Shown piece after piece: positions 62,448-64,000 of a stretch of DNA of 64,000 nt. The stretch is from Photobacterium phosphoreum. Its GTDB lineage: Bacteria > Pseudomonadota > Gammaproteobacteria > Enterobacterales > Vibrionaceae. The notes beneath the pieces were generated by a model that worked only from the letters and a program-made list of their open reading frames with translations, was not told the DNA's origin and did not search any database. Location: NCBI RefSeq assembly GCF_002954725.1, contig NZ_MSCQ01000002.1:916392-980391 (forward strand), given 5' to 3'. Within the stretch, counting starts at the first letter, position 1. Every line of letters begins with the position of its first letter. Both the position numbers and the translations under genes were made by a program.

Positions 62448-64000
62448 ATGAGTGAAGTAATTTTTGACACGACTCCCAATCATGCAAATGAAAGTGAAGG
62501 GCTTGGTGACGCAGGGACTGAAACCTATCTAGATGCACCGCTAGTCGGCTTAGCTCGCGAAATAGGGCAAAATAGCAGAGATGCACATGATACGGAATCT
62601 AGCAAACCGGCAAAAATTACTTTTGATCTATTCGAAGTAAAAAAAGACGAGATTCCAGCTTTCAAGCAATTTGAGACGACAGTCAACAGCTGTTACATAA
62701 CTGCTTGTGAAAAAAAGGATAAAAAAGCAATCCCGTTTTTTGAAAACCTGAAGAGTCAAATAGAACGTCAAACAATTCGTGTATTACGTATTGCTGACTT
62801 CAATACCAAAGGGCTGCGTGGGCCATGCGAAGAAGGAACACCTTTTCACAGCTTAGTAAAATCTAAAGGTATTAGTAACAAAGACGATAACGAAGATTCT
62901 GGTGGTTCACATGGTATAGGCAAAAATGCAGTGTTTGCCGTGTCTGAAGGGAGAAGTGTTCTTTACTCAACAGTTTACGCAGAGAAAGGAAAGCAGGTCT
63001 TCCTTTTTCAGGGGAAATCACAACTAATTTCCCATAAAGGCAATGACGGTGAACAGAAAGGCGCAGCTTCCTATTGGGGGAAAAGTGGATTCCAAGCTAT
63101 CGAAGATGTGGAAAGTATTCCTAAATGGCTGCAGCGTACTGAAACAGGAACGAGTATTTTTGCTTTGTTTTTCCCAAAGCACAGTAACTGGGAGCACAAA
63201 GTTGCCATATCATTGATCAATAATTTTACTAGTGCGATTTATCACAATGATCTAGAGTTCTCGATTGGAAATGGTGAGATTGAAATCAATGCCGCAACGC
63301 TACCGCAACATATAAACTCGCCAGAATTTAAAAAAGCAGCAAAAGAAACAGGTACTGAAGACGAGCTAAAAAGCACCAAGAACATTTATGAATGCCTATC
63401 ATCAGAATTAACAACAAGTGATGAATTCACTATCAAAAACTTAGGCCCTTTTAGGTTAAAGCTACTACTAGGAGAGACCCAGCCTAAGCAGGTTAACATA
63501 ATGAGAAATGGTATGTTAATCACTGCCAGCCTATGTAATTTTAAAGACAAGTTAACTAGATTTGATCGTACGTATAGTAATTTTATCGCCATTGTTGAAC
63601 CATCCTCAGCAGAATCAAATGCAAAAATAAAAGGGTTGGAGAACCCAAAGCATGATCAGTTATCGGCTGAACGTATTCCCGATGTAAATGAGAAAAAAAA
63701 CATTACTAAAGCCATGAATTCCCTTGGTGAAAAAATTCGCCAATTAATCAAAGAAAAAGCCTATGTTCCCCCAATGGATAAAGAGCTTATTGATGAGCTT
63801 AGTAATTTTTTTGCCGATGGAAATAACGAAACGACCTTCGACTTTGACAATAATAGACTGGAAGATCACCCAGCAATAAACGAAATAATTCCTGCTTCGG
63901 TAAAAAAGAAAAGGTCCCATGCTACCTCAGATAAGCCGACACAAAAACACTATGGTGAGATCGAAGAAAACGACGATACCGGTGAAATAGACTACGGCAG
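62448..64000 (+). CDS. GHKL-type ATP-binding protein, partial (3' end beyond right edge)
   Basis: ATG at 62448 follows AGGAG by 9 bases; the frame is open to the window edge (517 codons). GHKL (Bergerat) ATPase motifs are present: N box LAREIGQNSRDA (E38, N42, D45), G1-like RIADFNTKGL with D117, and G2 SGGSHGIGKNAVF (152-163). A large insertion separates the N box from G1. Later parts (residues ~190-500) have no recognised fold; the C-terminus turns acidic. Proteins like this act as ATP-driven sensors or clamps in MutL/Hsp90-like systems and are frequent in phage-defence modules. The role is not determined. Confidence 0.75.
   Translation, partial: MSEVIFDTTPNHANESEGLGDAGTETYLDAPLVGLAREIGQNSRDAHDTESSKPAKITFDLFEVKKDEIPAFKQFETTVNSCYITACEKKDKKAIPFFENLKSQIERQTIRVLRIADFNTKGLRGPCEEGTPFHSLVKSKGISNKDDNEDSGGSHGIGKNAVFAVSEGRSVLYSTVYAEKGKQVFLFQGKSQLISHKGNDGEQKGAASYWGKSGFQAIEDVESIPKWLQRTETGTSIFALFFPKHSNWEHKVAISLINNFTSAIYHNDLEFSIGNGEIEINAATLPQHINSPEFKKAAKETGTEDELKSTKNIYECLSSELTTSDEFTIKNLGPFRLKLLLGETQPKQVNIMRNGMLITASLCNFKDKLTRFDRTYSNFIAIVEPSSAESNAKIKGLENPKHDQLSAERIPDVNEKKNITKAMNSLGEKIRQLIKEKAYVPPMDKELIDELSNFFADGNNETTFDFDNNRLEDHPAINEIIPASVKKKRSHATSDKPTQKHYGEIEENDDTGEIDYG

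Overview
The window reads as chromosomal DNA of a marine gammaproteobacterium of the Vibrionaceae, most like Photobacterium. This is an inference from the AT-rich composition, a Vibrio-type sialic acid cluster built around an SSS-family transporter, DbpA, TrhO, a TagA/StcE-type M66 protease, and tightly spaced operons separated by clean intrinsic terminators. I see no rRNA, tRNA, CRISPR array or intact insertion sequence.

Layout. Bases 1-3676 hold the start of a RibD-like deaminase (cut by the left edge), a small exported protein, the murein endopeptidase MepM and an AstE/aspartoacylase-like hydrolase. Bases 3765-10023 are one minus-strand operon for a Tat-exported molybdenum hydroxylase: large subunit, 2Fe-2S subunit and a triheme cytochrome c, plus the cofactor genes xdhC and a mocA-like transferase. 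Dps, an M14-type peptidase, Ogt, a small TIGR02450-like protein and a HAD phosphatase follow. Bases 13840-21038 are a sialic acid regulon: nanM, nanQ, siaT, nanK and nanE in one operon, then nanR, and divergent nanA. Three similar TGAAGTTTnACTCCA elements lie at the promoters and are likely NanR operators.

Bases 24098-37808 are the most coherent accessory system. A Tat-exported sulfatase and a KdgM-like porin face a long operon: agaR, kbaZ, agaS, PTS IIB, IIC, IID and IIA, an amino sugar phosphate deacetylase, kduI, kduD, a cytosolic GH105/GH88-type unsaturated uronyl hydrolase and an exported CBM9-like protein. Together these predict use of sulfated uronate-(N-acetyl)hexosamine polymers such as chondroitin sulfate: desulfation outside, uptake of unsaturated disaccharide, hydrolysis inside, then separate uronate and amino sugar branches. 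The initial lyase, KbaY and KDG kinase/aldolase are not in the window.

Bases 37907-54021 are mostly housekeeping: a DUF808 membrane protein, speA-speB behind a long leader, eptA-dgkA with a TTAG tandem repeat between them, a Nudix hydrolase, a YgjK-like GH63 glucosidase, a cation/proton antiporter, dbpA and trhO. From 54130 to the right edge the content is more accessory: a winged-helix protein with a nuclease-like C-terminus, an M66 mucin-type protease split by one in-frame amber codon, a methyltransferase-HNH fusion, a gene remnant, an exported pyrophosphatase, a long non-coding stretch, and a two-gene unit (small helical protein plus a GHKL-type ATPase) that runs off the edge and may begin a defence island.
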